Assembly: GCA_023442525.1 (NCBI GenBank)
Contig: JAEZZA010000032.1
Location: 1 to 64,000, forward strand
Length of the DNA: 64,000 bases
Source of the DNA: Bacteroidota bacterium
Lineage (GTDB): Bacteria; Bacteroidota; Bacteroidia; Bacteroidales; UBA10428
Direction: 5' to 3'
The notes below the pieces were generated by a model. It saw only the letters and a list, made by a program, of their open reading frames with translations. It had not been told where the DNA came from and did not search any database. Of the stretch, positions 51,631 through 61,295 are shown one piece after another (within the stretch, counting starts at the first letter, position 1; every line of letters begins with the position of its first letter). The translations under genes were made by a program, and so were the position numbers.

Positions 51631-54600
51631 ATGGATAAGTCGATAAGTAAAGTAATTGTTCTGGGTTCCGGAGCGCTGAAAATCGGGGAAGCAGGAGAGT
51701 TTGATTATTCAGGTTCCCAGGCATTAAAAGCTTTACGGGAAGAGGGAATAAAAACCATTCTGATCAATCCGAATATTGCAACGGTTCAAACTTCTGAAGG
51801 AATTGCCGATACCATTTACTTTTTACCGGTAACTCCTTTTTTTGTTGAAAAAGTTATCGCCAAAGAGCAGCCCGACGGGATATTGCTGTCATTTGGCGGT
51901 CAAACTGCATTAAATTGCGGTATTGCTCTTTTCCGAAGCGGGGTGCTCGACAAATATAATGTCAGAGTACTGGGCACCCCTGTTCAGGCTATAATGGACA
52001 CGGAAGACCGCGATTTGTTTATACGTAAGCTGAATGAAATAAATGTAAAAACCATCCAGAGTTTTGCAGTAACGCAAACCGAAGAGGCTGTTAAAGCTGC
52101 TGAAAACCTGGGCTATCCCGTTATTATCCGTGCCGCGTACACGCTGGGTGGTCAGGGAAGCGGCTTCTGCAATAATGAAGATGAGTTGCGGAAAATGGCT
52201 GAAAAAGCCTTTTCGTATGCACCCCAGATACTTGTTGAAAAGTCGCTTAAAGGCTGGAAAGAAGTAGAGTACGAAGTGGTGAGGGATTGTTACGATAACT
52301 GCATCACGGTGTGTAACATGGAGAATTTCGATCCGCTCGGGATTCATACCGGGGAGAGCATTGTGGTTGCCCCATCGCAGACGTTAACGAATTCGGAATA
52401 TCATTCGCTCCGGCAACTGGCCATTAAAATAATCCGGCATATCGGAATTGTAGGAGAATGCAATATTCAGTATGCCCTTGATCCCATATCGGAAGATTAC
52501 AGGGTTATCGAGGTCAATGCCCGCTTATCAAGGTCGAGCGCCCTTGCATCGAAAGCCACGGGATATCCGCTTGCGTTTGTGGCTGCCAAGCTTGCACTGG
52601 GTTACGGATTGCATGAAATCAAGAACTCGATTACCAAAACTACTTCAGCTTTCTTTGAACCCGCCCTCGATTACATAGTATGTAAGATACCCCGATGGGA
52701 CCTGAATAAATTCATCGGTGTCTCCAAACAGATCGGGAGCAGCATGAAAAGTGTGGGAGAAGTCATGGCCATCGGAAGGACATTCGAAGAAGCCATACAA
52801 AAAGGACTTCGTATGATAGGCCAGGGAATGCACGGCTTTGTCGGAAACCGTGACCTGGAATTCGATGACATCGAAAAGGAGCTGATGGAACCAACGGATA
52901 TGAGAATATTCGTAATAGAAAAAGCCTTTGAGCAGGGATGGAACATTGAAAGGATACACCATGCAACCCGCATTGATCCCTGGTTTCTGAATAAGCTCAG
53001 GCATATTTATGACCTGAACCTCGACCTGCAACAATACGACAAGCTGGCCGACCTTCCGGCAGAAAAGCTACGCAAGGCCAAGATTATGGGATTTTCGGAC
53101 TTTCAGATTGCCCGGTCGATTTTCAAAGACATTAATGAAAGTATGCAGGGTAGTGTGCTTGAGGTAAGGGATCATCGCAAAAAAGCCGGCATATTACCCG
53201 TAGTCAAACAAATTGATACACTTGCAGCTGAATACCCGGCACAAACCAACTATCTCTATCTTACTTACAGTGGAACATCAAATGATATTAAATATCTTGG
53301 TGATCATAAATCGGTTATAGTATTAGGATCGGGAGCCTACCGGATCGGAAGCAGTGTGGAATTCGACTGGTGTAGTGTGAATGCCATATATACAATCCGA
53401 AAAGAAGGATATCGCTCGGTAATTATCAACTATAATCCTGAAACTGTCAGTACGGATTATGATATCTGCGACCGGTTGTATTTTGATGAGCTTTCATTTG
53501 AACGTGTAATGGATATCATCGAGCTCGAGAATCCTCATGGCGTTATACTCTCGATGGGAGGACAGATACCCAACAACCTGGCCACACGTTTACACGAACA
53601 GAAGGTTAATATCCTGGGAACCTCCGCGCTATCGATAGACCGGGCTGAGGACAGGCACAAATTCTCCACACTGTGTGATAATCTGAGTATCGACCAGCCC
53701 CGTTGGAAAGAGCTCACCAGTATCAATGAAATCTATCATTTTGCCGAAGAAGTGGGTTTCCCGGTATTGATCCGGCCTTCATATGTTTTATCGGGGGCCG
53801 CCATGAACGTGGTTTCCAACAATGAGGAAATGGAACACTATCTGAAACTGGCGGCTAAAGTTTCGAGGCAATATCCTGTTGTGGTTTCGGAGTTTATTGA
53901 GCAGGCCAAGGAAATCGAGCTTGATGCGGTTGCCCGTGACGGAGAACTGGTTGCCTATGCCATAAGCGAACATGTTGAATTTGCCGGTGTTCACTCGGGT
54001 GATGCCACCATTGTTTTCCCGGCCCAGAAGATCTATTTTGAGACGATGCGCCGGATAAAACGCATTTCGCGTTTAATTGCCCGCGAACTGGGGATATCCG
54101 GTCCTTTCAATATCCAATTCCTCGCGAAAGACAATGATATAAAAGTTATTGAATGTAATCTCCGGGCTTCACGAAGCTTCCCCTTCGTGTCGAAAGTGCT
54201 TAAAGTCAACTTTATCGAACTGGCCACCCAGGTATTGTTGGGGAAGGAAGTCCAGAAACCGGCCAAATCGGTCTTCGATCTGGATTGCATCGGGATCAAG
54301 GCCCCGCAGTTTTCATTCTCCCGACTGCTCAAGGCAGATCCGATACTGGGCGTGGATATGGCTTCAACCGGAGAGGTTGGTTGTATCGGTGAGAATTTTT
54401 ATGAGGCCATACTTAAATCAATGCTTTCGGTAGGATATGATTATCCCAAGAAAAACATCCTATTATCAACTGGACCCATGCGGTCGAAAGTTGAACTAAT
54501 AAATAGCTGTAAACTGTTGATTGAAAAGGGCTATTTACTTTACGGGACCAGGGGTACTGCACAGTTCCTCGAGATGAACGGGATACCGTGTACCATGCTT

Positions 54601-54849
54601 CATTGGCCTGATGAGGATAAAAAACCTAATACGCTCGATTACCTGAGGAATAAAATGATCGACATAGTTATCAATATTCCCAAGGATTTGTCGAAAACCG
54701 AATTAAGTAATGATTACATGATACGACGCAGCGCTGTAGATTTTAATATACCTCTTATTACCAACGCCCGGCTTGCGAGCGCATTTCTTACAGCTCTCTG
54801 CAAGATGTCGATTGACGATATTCCCATAAGAAGCTGGGATGAGTATTAG
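51631..54849 (+). CDS. carB: Carbamoyl-phosphate synthase large subunit
   Basis: 1072-residue CarB, which makes carbamoyl phosphate for arginine and pyrimidines. The two homologous halves each start with a motif of the GSGALKIGEAGEFDYSG / GSGAYRIGSSVEFDW type, each with an ATP-grasp site; the C-terminal allosteric (MGS-like) domain begins near residue 935. The small subunit gene carA is not adjacent, which is unusual. It is divergent from argR and close to its operators. Confidence 0.96.
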   Translation: MDKSISKVIVLGSGALKIGEAGEFDYSGSQALKALREEGIKTILINPNIATVQTSEGIADTIYFLPVTPFFVEKVIAKEQPDGILLSFGGQTALNCGIALFRSGVLDKYNVRVLGTPVQAIMDTEDRDLFIRKLNEINVKTIQSFAVTQTEEAVKAAENLGYPVIIRAAYTLGGQGSGFCNNEDELRKMAEKAFSYAPQILVEKSLKGWKEVEYEVVRDCYDNCITVCNMENFDPLGIHTGESIVVAPSQTLTNSEYHSLRQLAIKIIRHIGIVGECNIQYALDPISEDYRVIEVNARLSRSSALASKATGYPLAFVAAKLALGYGLHEIKNSITKTTSAFFEPALDYIVCKIPRWDLNKFIGVSKQIGSSMKSVGEVMAIGRTFEEAIQKGLRMIGQGMHGFVGNRDLEFDDIEKELMEPTDMRIFVIEKAFEQGWNIERIHHATRIDPWFLNKLRHIYDLNLDLQQYDKLADLPAEKLRKAKIMGFSDFQIARSIFKDINESMQGSVLEVRDHRKKAGILPVVKQIDTLAAEYPAQTNYLYLTYSGTSNDIKYLGDHKSVIVLGSGAYRIGSSVEFDWCSVNAIYTIRKEGYRSVIINYNPETVSTDYDICDRLYFDELSFERVMDIIELENPHGVILSMGGQIPNNLATRLHEQKVNILGTSALSIDRAEDRHKFSTLCDNLSIDQPRWKELTSINEIYHFAEEVGFPVLIRPSYVLSGAAMNVVSNNEEMEHYLKLAAKVSRQYPVVVSEFIEQAKEIELDAVARDGELVAYAISEHVEFAGVHSGDATIVFPAQKIYFETMRRIKRISRLIARELGISGPFNIQFLAKDNDIKVIECNLRASRSFPFVSKVLKVNFIELATQVLLGKEVQKPAKSVFDLDCIGIKAPQFSFSRLLKADPILGVDMASTGEVGCIGENFYEAILKSMLSVGYDYPKKNILLSTGPMRSKVELINSCKLLIEKGYLLYGTRGTAQFLEMNGIPCTMLHWPDEDKKPNTLDYLRNKMIDIVINIPKDLSKTELSNDYMIRRSAVDFNIPLITNARLASAFLTALCKMSIDDIPIRSWDEY

Positions 54850-54862
54850 GAGAATCAGATTG

Positions 54863-55492
54863 TTAATCGCAAATTGCCTGTTTATCCGGATTGTTTTTAT
54901 AATCAAACATCAGTTCAATCTGCTCTTTTGTTATTCTGGGCGATGACAAAGGAGGCAATTCATCTAATCCGAAAAAGCCGGTTTCACTGGTTTCCATACC
55001 CTTTGACAGACTACCTCCTGTTTCATGGCATAGCACAAAAATTTTATATATATGATAGAGATCGGGGGGATGATTGTGGCATTTCTTATCCAGGACAGCG
55101 AGTAACCTTACAGGTTCCACAATTAATCCCGATTCCTCGAAAACTTCCTTTCTGGCAACTTCAAATGGTGTAAGACCTATATCGGCCCAACCTCCGGGAA
55201 CCGACCAGTTCCCATCAATAGTCTCCCTTACCATCAAAATTGTATTTTCCCGGAATACAACACCTCTTACATCGACTTTAGGGGTAGGATATCCCTTTTC
55301 TGACGCAAATCTGTCGTTTAACTCTTTCCGGGGAAGGTTTGTAAAATTCTGTATGATCTCTATACTTAACGCCCTGATCTGCTCATACCGGTCGATATCG
55401 TATTTATTATCTGAATAAACGAGACCTGCCTGTGCAACGGCCTGCAATCGTTTGGCCACATCAAGCCATTCATAACCCTTATTATAGTTCAT
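54863..55492 (-). CDS. Nudix hydrolase with Nudix_N domain
   Basis: 209-residue hydrolase of X-linked nucleoside diphosphates. The N-terminal part (about 1-65, WLDVAKRLQAVAQAGLVYS) matches the Nudix_N helical domain of ADP-ribose-type enzymes; the Nudix box is GGWADIGLTPFEVARKEVFE followed by ESGL, with Lys replacing the usual Arg and Asp-Ile in place of one Glu, as in the YjhB group. The substrate is uncertain. It ends 13 bases from the end of carB on the other strand. Confidence 0.85.
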   Translation of the reverse strand: MNYNKGYEWLDVAKRLQAVAQAGLVYSDNKYDIDRYEQIRALSIEIIQNFTNLPRKELNDRFASEKGYPTPKVDVRGVVFRENTILMVRETIDGNWSVPGGWADIGLTPFEVARKEVFEESGLIVEPVRLLAVLDKKCHNHPPDLYHIYKIFVLCHETGGSLSKGMETSETGFFGLDELPPLSSPRITKEQIELMFDYKNNPDKQAICD

Positions 55493-55575
55493 TCCTAAGT
55501 TATATTTTATGTAACAGTCAAATTTATATCTACTATTATATTATATTTCTACCGGTTAAGAGTTGTAATTCAAGT

Positions 55576-56265
55576 TTATTTGTTTTCGAAGACTTCCTGT
55601 AATATATCAAAAGATTTTAAACGCGTAAAACCGTCAACATGTGAACCGTAAAAACGGATTATGCGCTCAAGTAATAGATTTCGTTCGGCCTTGTTTAATG
55701 TAATATCCGGAAGACTATCAGTACTTTCAAGAAGCTTTCCAAGGACTTCGGATACTTTTGAATTCAATCCGGTGAAGGCTTGAATTTCAGGACTGAACCC
55801 ATCCAGGTTCTGTGGAAAAAAACCCAGGTACCTGGTAAGCTGTATCATGAACCAGTGATGGAATGCAGCATGACCGGGCTCGATTGAATCGAATAACTGC
55901 AGGGCATGATATACAAACGAAAACAAGTGCGGATTACCCTCTTCCTCCCGCAGAACCAGGTAAAGAACCTCTGATAAAAACAGGGCTACAGCGTTTTTTG
56001 AATAATTATAAGGGATCGTCTGAAAGTGAAAAGCAATGGAAACATCTTTTATCCGCTGAATCTCCCTGTTTTGTCTGTAATATAAATCCACTTCCAGGAG
56101 AGTAAGTGGCTGAAACAGTGTGGGTGGAAATTTCGGCTTTTTCGACCGAACGCTGTTTACCATACAGGAAATCCTGCCGCGTTCTTCCGTATACAAAGTT
56201 GCGATGATGCTTGAATCACCGAAATTGATATGACGAAGCACGATAGCCCTGGTTTTATGAAGCAT
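55576..56265 (-). CDS. recO: DNA repair protein RecO
   Basis: 229-residue RecO, which helps load RecA on gaps. The N-terminal OB-fold (about 1-80) with KTRAIVLRHINFGDSSIIATLY is clear, and the helical C-terminal part follows. The Cys cluster of some RecO proteins is missing, as in many Bacteroidota. It lies 14 bases downstream of porZ on the same strand. Confidence 0.9.
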   Translation of the reverse strand: MLHKTRAIVLRHINFGDSSIIATLYTEERGRISCMVNSVRSKKPKFPPTLFQPLTLLEVDLYYRQNREIQRIKDVSIAFHFQTIPYNYSKNAVALFLSEVLYLVLREEEGNPHLFSFVYHALQLFDSIEPGHAAFHHWFMIQLTRYLGFFPQNLDGFSPEIQAFTGLNSKVSEVLGKLLESTDSLPDITLNKAERNLLLERIIRFYGSHVDGFTRLKSFDILQEVFENK

Positions 56266-56279
56266 TGGCCGGTTGAAGG

Positions 56280-58571
56280 TTAATGAATAAACAATAATTT
56301 AGTTACATGGGTTTTTGAACCATCTTCATTAGTACAGAAAACAAGGTAAACTCCGGTGTGTACACGATCGCCCCTGAAATTACGCCCATTCCATGTAGCC
56401 TGTCCCCCCAGTGCCTTGGTTTCATAAACAACGTTTCCGGCCACATCGGTGATCTTAACATTTACATCTCTGGCCAAACCGGTAATTGTAATATCGCCCC
56501 TGAACGTTTCGCGTACCGGGTTGGGAAATACATAAACGTCTCCGAAATCGTCACCGCCCTCGGTGGCTCCGGCACGGAAACCGATTATACCATTAGCTGT
56601 ACCGAAAAAGACCTCTCCTGTAACGTCATTTACCGCAACGGTTTGAACGCTGTTTGAAAGTAAAGGGCTGTTTTCGGCCGTGAAATGGTAGATTTCCTTT
56701 AACCCATCGGAAGAAACCAGGTAGACGCCGGTTTTTTCCGTTGCCAGCCATTTACGGTTAGCGCCATCTACTTCAATATCATTAATCTGTTCCGATGATA
56801 ACAAATACGACCCGAACGTGGTTCCGTCATTTCTCGGCACCAGGATTTGGGAACCATATACATTCGGCAAATCGAAAATCTCAGTTTGATTTTTATAAAT
56901 CACCGGTCCCCGGTTGGTTCCAACCCAGATATCCCCATCCTTATCTTCGGTGATACAAAGCAGGACGTCAAATGCCTGATTGTCTTGAAGGGTTGATACA
57001 GGAAACATCCGTTCACTGGTTATAATGCCATTTTCTTCAGTGAATACAAATAATCCGATTGTGTTGATAATTACCCAGTTTTGTCCTTCTGAAGTACATA
57101 GGATATCACCCGTATTCACAGAGAATTTCCAATCTTCGTATTCAGTTTCGAGGGCAGTCCATTTTCCCCCGGGGGCCTTGCGGTATAAAGCGGTTTCGGA
57201 ATTAGATCCTACGGCATAAGCTATTCCATCGGCATTGAAATCGACCCCTGTAATCCGGGTATAACCTGGTGTTCCTTCATAACCGGTTACAGGTTTAAGA
57301 ACTCCGTCGTTTTCGTCTTCCACACCAATCAGGTCTCCGTTCAGAATTTCTGCTATTCCGTAGCCATACGATCCTCCCAGAACATGGCCGGAATTCAACG
57401 GATCGATTGCTATCTCTGAAATATTAAGAAAATCCTTAAGCTCCTGGTAATTCTCTCCATTGTAGTACTGCCATTTTTCGTCAATAAATGAATATGCCCC
57501 GTAGCCCGACCACTGAGTTTTGAAAGTACCTCCGCCTATCCAGACATTGCCTTTTTCTATTTCGATATCTCCTGCCTCAAGAAAAGGAGGTCCCGGAGGA
57601 ACAACAAGCATTCCGTTATCCAGATTCACCAGGCCACCGTATGCTGCTGCATACCATGTTGTATTTCTCGAGTCGATCAGCACATGCAGGGCTATATAAC
57701 TTATGACATCCCTTACCGGCTGGGAACCTTCATCGAATATCCTTAACCTGTCAGAAGTAGTTACTATCAGTTGCCCGTTCTGTTCACCAAGGTATTCAAA
57801 ATTACTGCCTGTGCTTTGCATCCAGACATTCCATGAATTTTTATCGAAAGTAATGATCTGATCCCCTGCTACTTCACCCGGCATTGCAAAATAGCCCGCG
57901 CTATAGCAGGCTATGTATTTATAAGGGCCCGAAGGATCAGGCAACGAATTAAATTTTGTCCAGGCATTATAATCCAACAAGTTAGGGTGATTGAGAAGAG
58001 CATAGTAAATGCCCCGATCGGTTGCGGCAATGAGGTTTGAACCATCGGTAGTTATGTCATTTACAACAATTTGAGTACCATTTGGTCCGAAAATGTAGGT
58101 GTCCTTTATTTCACGTTTTTTCAAATCGATAACAACAATTCCAAAATCACATCCAAGGTAGGCATAGTTGCCAATAAACTCAATGGCATTCACAGATTTC
58201 CCGCCCATTATCATTTTCCGTTTGATATCCGGAATATTCATTATTGAGTCGTTTCGTATCAGATCGATATTACCATTGGAATATCCGATTATAAAAGTCC
58301 CTGAATTACCTGATGAACCGATAACTGATATTCCGGCATCTGATAGTCCGTTAACCTTTGAATGTTTGGTTATGCTGCCATCCTTTAAACTGTATGAGAA
58401 AAGGCTTCCATCTCTGGTAGCGCAAAAGATCCTGTTGTCGTATTCGGCCAGCCTGGACGCGTGACTATACGGCAGGTGATCGCGCCAGCCACCTGCAGGG
58501 ACTTGTGCATTAAGATTTAATAAAATGAAAAGAAAAAAAGAAACGACCGGAGTCTTGTAACTGTTAATCAT
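56280..58571 (-). CDS. porZ: PorZ-like type IX secretion component
   Basis: 763-residue secreted protein. A signal peptide (about 1-22, ending LNAQ) is followed by a double beta-propeller of the two-component-regulator type (WRDHLPYSHASRLAEY, then repeats such as NDITTDGSNLIAATDRGIYY), and a C-terminal sorting domain (about 675-763) with PNPVRETF, DVAGNVVYE and GVYLVFCTNEDG. Its build, and position beside recO, fit PorZ, which in Porphyromonas helps attach anionic lipopolysaccharide to type IX cargo. So this organism should possess type IX secretion, although no other por genes lie here. Confidence 0.8.
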   Translation of the reverse strand: MINSYKTPVVSFFLFILLNLNAQVPAGGWRDHLPYSHASRLAEYDNRIFCATRDGSLFSYSLKDGSITKHSKVNGLSDAGISVIGSSGNSGTFIIGYSNGNIDLIRNDSIMNIPDIKRKMIMGGKSVNAIEFIGNYAYLGCDFGIVVIDLKKREIKDTYIFGPNGTQIVVNDITTDGSNLIAATDRGIYYALLNHPNLLDYNAWTKFNSLPDPSGPYKYIACYSAGYFAMPGEVAGDQIITFDKNSWNVWMQSTGSNFEYLGEQNGQLIVTTSDRLRIFDEGSQPVRDVISYIALHVLIDSRNTTWYAAAYGGLVNLDNGMLVVPPGPPFLEAGDIEIEKGNVWIGGGTFKTQWSGYGAYSFIDEKWQYYNGENYQELKDFLNISEIAIDPLNSGHVLGGSYGYGIAEILNGDLIGVEDENDGVLKPVTGYEGTPGYTRITGVDFNADGIAYAVGSNSETALYRKAPGGKWTALETEYEDWKFSVNTGDILCTSEGQNWVIINTIGLFVFTEENGIITSERMFPVSTLQDNQAFDVLLCITEDKDGDIWVGTNRGPVIYKNQTEIFDLPNVYGSQILVPRNDGTTFGSYLLSSEQINDIEVDGANRKWLATEKTGVYLVSSDGLKEIYHFTAENSPLLSNSVQTVAVNDVTGEVFFGTANGIIGFRAGATEGGDDFGDVYVFPNPVRETFRGDITITGLARDVNVKITDVAGNVVYETKALGGQATWNGRNFRGDRVHTGVYLVFCTNEDGSKTHVTKLLFIH

Positions 58572-59160
58572 GGTCAGATAGTTTCAGATGGTTTAGCAAT
58601 TTATTTACTGCAATGGCACGGTGTGATATTGCATTCTTCTCCTCCAGAGTCATTTCGGCAAAAGTTTTTGAATATCCGTCGGGCTGAAATACCGGATCAT
58701 AACCAAAGCCCTGGTTGCCTTTTTTTTCCGTTGTTATTATTCCATCGATTTTTCCTTCAAAAAAATGGATCCTACCCTTGTCTGTAAGCGCGATTACTGT
58801 TCGGAACCTGGCATTTCGGTTTGAAATTCCTTCCATTTTTGCAAGCACCTTGTTCATATTGTCGTCGAATGTGCAACCCACACCGGCATAACGAGCCGAA
58901 TATACTCCGGGTTCACCATTCAGGGCTTCGATTTCGAGGCCTGTATCGTCAGCAAAGCATTCACAGGAGTATCTTTCTGATATATACAGCGCTTTTTGGG
59001 CCGCATTCTCATTAAGAGTATCATAATCTTCGGGGATTTCACCGCGGAACCCGATGTCATCAAGTCCGGATACAATAGCTACGTCTTTGAGAATCTCTCT
59101 TATCTCAGATAATTTATGACGGTTATTGGTTGCGAATACCAGGGTTTTCATTTTGTCCAT
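58564..59160 (-). CDS. rdgB: XTP/dITP pyrophosphatase (RdgB/Ham1)
   Basis: 198-residue enzyme that removes inosine and xanthosine triphosphates from the nucleotide pool. Motifs are VFATNNRHKLSEI at the start, FADDTGLEIEALNGEPGVYSARYAG and GFGYDPVFQPDGYSKTFAEM. I place the start at ATG 59160 (MDKMKTL); 59151 is also possible, and an upstream extension lacks family features. Its end overlaps the porZ start by eight bases. A terminator lies before it, ending the uspA transcript. Confidence 0.93.
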   Translation of the reverse strand: MDKMKTLVFATNNRHKLSEIREILKDVAIVSGLDDIGFRGEIPEDYDTLNENAAQKALYISERYSCECFADDTGLEIEALNGEPGVYSARYAGVGCTFDDNMNKVLAKMEGISNRNARFRTVIALTDKGRIHFFEGKIDGIITTEKKGNQGFGYDPVFQPDGYSKTFAEMTLEEKNAISHRAIAVNKLLNHLKLSDHD

Positions 59161-59193
59161 TTCTATACAAATCTCAGACTTTATTATAAAAAA

Positions 59194-59221
59194 CAAAAAC
59201 AAGGACAAATCCTTGTTTTTG
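59194..59221 (-). terminator. Terminator of the universal stress gene
   Basis: CAAAAACAAGGA (59194-59205), loop CAAA, TCCTTGTTTTTG (59210-59221): a perfect 12-pair stem. Read on the minus strand the second arm ends in a T-rich tract. It lies 30 bases after the uspA stop and should insulate rdgB-porZ-recO from uspA. Confidence 0.8.
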
Positions 59222-59251
59222 CATGTAAAAATATTTTATGTGAGATAACTA

Positions 59252-60088
59252 TCATCCGCCACTGGCACTAAATCCTCCTCCAATTTTAGCCGGTCGCGGA
59301 TTTATACAGATTACGGGTATTCTTTCGCTGTTTGCAATAATGTACTGTTCCTGAGCACCGAGAACGTAATCGGTGAAACCGATATCCCGTGTGGTCATCA
59401 GCATGATGGCATCTGCGTCAATGCTTTTGGCATAAGCAATCGTTTCCTTACCGAAATCATTCTCGCCTTCGCATAATTGAGTTTCAAAACGGATTCCTTT
59501 GCTGGTTAAATATTTCGAAAGGAAGAACATATTTGAGTCGAGTCCCTTTTTGTAATTCGTATCCTGATATTTTGCCCTGAACAGATGGAACCGGGTGCCG
59601 AATTTTTTGGAAAAGTAATTCGTCCAGGCCACTATTTCCTTTGTTTCGCGCTTAAAGTTTACCGGGATAACTATGTCCTTCATAGCCTCAGGCTTGGGCG
59701 ATTGTTGCACCACCACAAATGGCGCTTTTGAACTGGCTATTACTTTAAGAGCCCAACTGCCGAGGAATTTTTGCATACCGGTTATGCCATGAGTACCCAT
59801 AACCACCATCAGTGCGTTGAGTTCCGTGGTAAGTTCGCCGATGGTATGAAAAATGGAACCACTGCGTACAATATAACTGAAATTAATAGCCGGATCAGGG
59901 AATTTCTTACGGATTTCCTGTTCCATCTTCTTTTTAGCATCCGGAATTTCTTCTTCTTTTCTGACAATGTGAACAGCTGCAATCTCTCCTTTCAGAAAAG
60001 CATTCATTCTAATAGCATGTTCGATGGCATACACGTTCTTCTCTGTGAAATCCCATGTAACCATGATGGTAGTCTTTTCGTTTTCCAT
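59252..60088 (-). CDS. Universal stress protein, two tandem domains
   Basis: 278-residue UspA-family protein. The first domain (about 6-147) has the ATP-binding pattern in MGTHGITGMQKFLGS; the second (about 151-275) lacks the Gly-rich loop (TTRDIGFTDYVLGA), so only the first probably binds nucleotide. Members are induced by stress or starvation. The C-terminus is Gly-rich (IGGGFSASGG). It is divergent from ilvE; a small set of ATCAGC/GCTGAT words lies between them. Confidence 0.9.
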   Translation of the reverse strand: MENEKTTIMVTWDFTEKNVYAIEHAIRMNAFLKGEIAAVHIVRKEEEIPDAKKKMEQEIRKKFPDPAINFSYIVRSGSIFHTIGELTTELNALMVVMGTHGITGMQKFLGSWALKVIASSKAPFVVVQQSPKPEAMKDIVIPVNFKRETKEIVAWTNYFSKKFGTRFHLFRAKYQDTNYKKGLDSNMFFLSKYLTSKGIRFETQLCEGENDFGKETIAYAKSIDADAIMLMTTRDIGFTDYVLGAQEQYIIANSERIPVICINPRPAKIGGGFSASGG

Positions 60089-60139
60089 GCTTTTTGTTAT
60101 TTGTTCTTAAAACTATAAAATTATTTTTTTATTTTGAAT

Positions 60140-60172
60140 ATCAGCTAAAAATCAGCAAAAAAGATGCTGATT
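60140..60172. promoter_or_regulatory. Repeated ATCAGC words between uspA and ilvE
   Basis: ATCAGC occurs at 60140-60145 and 60151-60156, and inverted as GCTGAT at 60166-60171. The second and third form the inverted repeat AATCAGC (60150-60156) and GCTGATT (60166-60172). They lie upstream of the ilvE -33 box and could be operator sites or a small hairpin. No regulator is identified. Confidence 0.35.
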
Positions 60173-60186
60173 CGCACCTTCAGAAC

Positions 60187-60217
60187 TTTGTGAATCAATC
60201 ATAAATATCTATTTTTG
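60187..60217 (+). promoter_or_regulatory. ilvE promoter-like pair
   Basis: TTTG (60187-60190), a 19-base spacer and TATTTTTG (60210-60217) match the Bacteroidota consensus closely. The expected start near 60224 leaves about 15 bases of leader and excludes the TTG at 60215 as a start codon. Confidence 0.75.
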
Positions 60218-60238
60218 ACGATTACCAACTTTATGTTT

Positions 60239-61258
60239 ATGAATAATCTCGATTGGAAGAATTTGCCTTTTGGTTACGTAAAAACCGACTATAATGTTCG
60301 GTGTTATTTCAGAAATGGTAAGTGGGGTGAACTGGAAATATCATCCTCAGAATATATTAACATTCACATGGCCGCAACCTGCCTGCATTACGGACAGGAA
60401 GCATTCGAAGGTCTGAAGGCTTTCAGGGGTAAAGACGGGATCCCCCGTATATTCCGTGCCGATGCCAATGCACGCAGAATGTTTGATACGGCTGAGGGGA
60501 TCGTTATGCAACAAGTACCGCCCGAGCTGTTCAAAAAGGCAGTGCATCTTGCGGTAAAATTGAATGAAAGTTATATTCCTCCATACGGTACAGGGGCTTC
60601 GCTTTATATAAGGCCATTGCTCATTGGAACGGGTTCCGAAGTAGGTGTGAAACCAGCAAAAGAATATCTGTTTATGGTATTTGTCACACCGGTTGGCCCG
60701 TATTTTAAAGAGGGTTTCAAACCTGTAGATATTATGGTCTGCAGGAACTACGACCGTGCAGCTCCGCTGGGAACGGGTTGTTACAAGGTAGGGGGCAATT
60801 ATGCTGCCAGTCTGGCTTCGCTTGAACTTGCACATCACCGGGGATTTTCAACCACATTATACCTTGATCCGAAGGAAAAAAAGTATATTGATGAGGCTGG
60901 TCCTGCTAATTTCTTTGGCATTAAAAACAACACATATATTACTCCAGATTCAAAATCGATTCTGCCTTCAATTACTAACCTTAGTCTGCAGCAGTTGTGC
61001 CAGGATATGGGCCTGAAGGTTGAAAAACGGAATGTTCCCTTTGAGGAACTCGAAGAGTTTGAAGAAACGGGAGCTTGCGGTACTGCGGCTGTTATTACCC
61101 CTATCCGGAAAATTATTGATCCTGATACCAACCGGATTTATGAATATTGCAAAAATGGGCAGCCGGGACCGGTATGCACCAAACTTTACAATAAACTCAT
61201 TTCGATACAGACCGGTGATGAGCCCGATACGCACGGATGGGTTGAATTAATCAGCTAA
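60239..61258 (+). CDS. ilvE: Branched-chain amino acid aminotransferase
   Basis: 339-residue fold-IV PLP enzyme that forms leucine, isoleucine and valine from their keto acids. The PLP lysine is Lys183 in GTGCYKVGGNYAASL, and the class signature region around EAGPANFFGIKNN and TACGTAAVITPI is present. I use ATG at 60239 (MNNLDWKNLPFGY), which matches homologues; ATG at 60233 adds two residues. It has its own promoter. Confidence 0.93.
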   Translation: MNNLDWKNLPFGYVKTDYNVRCYFRNGKWGELEISSSEYINIHMAATCLHYGQEAFEGLKAFRGKDGIPRIFRADANARRMFDTAEGIVMQQVPPELFKKAVHLAVKLNESYIPPYGTGASLYIRPLLIGTGSEVGVKPAKEYLFMVFVTPVGPYFKEGFKPVDIMVCRNYDRAAPLGTGCYKVGGNYAASLASLELAHHRGFSTTLYLDPKEKKYIDEAGPANFFGIKNNTYITPDSKSILPSITNLSLQQLCQDMGLKVEKRNVPFEELEEFEETGACGTAAVITPIRKIIDPDTNRIYEYCKNGQPGPVCTKLYNKLISIQTGDEPDTHGWVELIS

Positions 61259-61295
61259 ACTGCATATTTTATTTAACTTTGGCGCTTGATTGAAG

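Noticed and set aside
60215..60238. TTG-started extension of ilvE
   Set aside because: The TTG lies in the predicted -7 box, upstream of the likely transcript start.
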